Shown: positions 13,081 to 13,134 of the stretch, piece by piece
Layout: every line of letters begins with the position of its first letter
Position numbering within the stretch: position 1 is the stretch's first letter
Assembly (NCBI GenBank): GCA_964509475.1
Contig: CAZDXJ010000065.1
Span: 1 to 13,134 of the forward strand
From: CAZDXJ01 sp964509475
GTDB taxonomy: Bacteria; Pseudomonadota; Gammaproteobacteria; Methylococcales; Methylomonadaceae
DNA length: 13,134 nucleotides
Direction: 5' to 3'
Notes under the pieces: model-generated
Databases searched by the model: none
The model's input: only the letters and a program-made list of their open reading frames with translations
What the model was told of the DNA's origin: nothing
Made by a program: the position numbers and the translations under genes

Positions 13081-13134
13081 TGGTAGGCACGAGTGGATTC
13101 GAACCACCGACCCCCACCATGTCAAGGTGGTGCT
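13081..13134 (-). tRNA. tRNA-Val (anticodon GAC), 5' part beyond the window
   Basis: The 3' 54 bases of a tRNA. The anticodon stem-loop is CCACC-TTGACAT-GGTGG, giving anticodon GAC (codons GUC and GUU). The T arm carries GGTTCGAATCC, and the 3' end is GTGCCTA plus an encoded CCA. It closely resembles the E. coli tRNA-Val(GAC) over the anticodon region. The acceptor 5' strand and most of the D arm lie beyond the right edge. Confidence 0.95.

Overview
The window is a chromosomal stretch of housekeeping genes from a gammaproteobacterium. The main evidence is the minus-strand run tRNA-Val, thrS, infC, rpmI, rplT, pheS, pheT, ihfA, merR-like gene, tRNA-Pro, whose order matches the block known from Pseudomonas and (in part) Escherichia coli. 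The IF3, IHF-alpha and YpjD-like proteins are also of gammaproteobacterial type. The protein flavour is compatible with a methanotroph-like lineage (Methylococcales), but that is an impression and not shown by the sequence. No phage, transposase, CRISPR array, toxin-antitoxin pair or defence gene is visible.

Layout. Positions 1-194 hold no gene; they carry a possible leftward promoter for a gene beyond the left edge. On the plus strand follow a ypjD/CcsA-like membrane protein gene (195-992), a palindrome-rich gap, and an orphan LysR regulator gene (1257-2168). Everything to the right is on the minus strand, so it reads from right to left. The methyltransferase gene (2178-2792) meets the LysR gene tail to tail with only 9 bases between. 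It is the last gene of a tightly packed set proA-nadD-rsfS-methyltransferase (5068 to 2178), with overlaps of 20 bp (proA/nadD) and 4 bp (rsfS/methyltransferase) that suggest translational coupling. Between proA and tRNA-Pro lies a gene-free stretch of about 395 bases (5069-5463) dominated by a large foldback structure of unknown nature. From 5464 to the right edge lies the translation block: tRNA-Pro(GGG), merR-like gene, ihfA, pheT, pheS, rplT, rpmI, infC, thrS and a tRNA-Val(GAC) cut by the window end.

How the genes work together. thrS, pheS and pheT charge tRNAs; infC, rpmI and rplT supply IF3 and ribosomal proteins L35 and L20; ihfA supplies the IHF alpha subunit. proA is a proline-synthesis step, nadD an NAD-synthesis step, and rsfS a ribosome-silencing factor. 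Regulatory RNA structure is visible at three junctions: a tRNA-Val terminator before thrS, a terminator-like hairpin with an upstream extended -10 promoter before rpmI, and a strong terminator preceded by a second hairpin and a five-codon minigene before pheS. infC has no ATG/GTG/TTG in the right place and appears to start at ATC, in keeping with the known IF3 autocontrol through rare start codons.

The coding content is ordinary. What deserves a second look is the 170-bp foldback element at 5106-5275, the tandem-hairpin leader of pheST, the rpmI-rplT leader, and the cluster of short perfect palindromes in front of the LysR gene.
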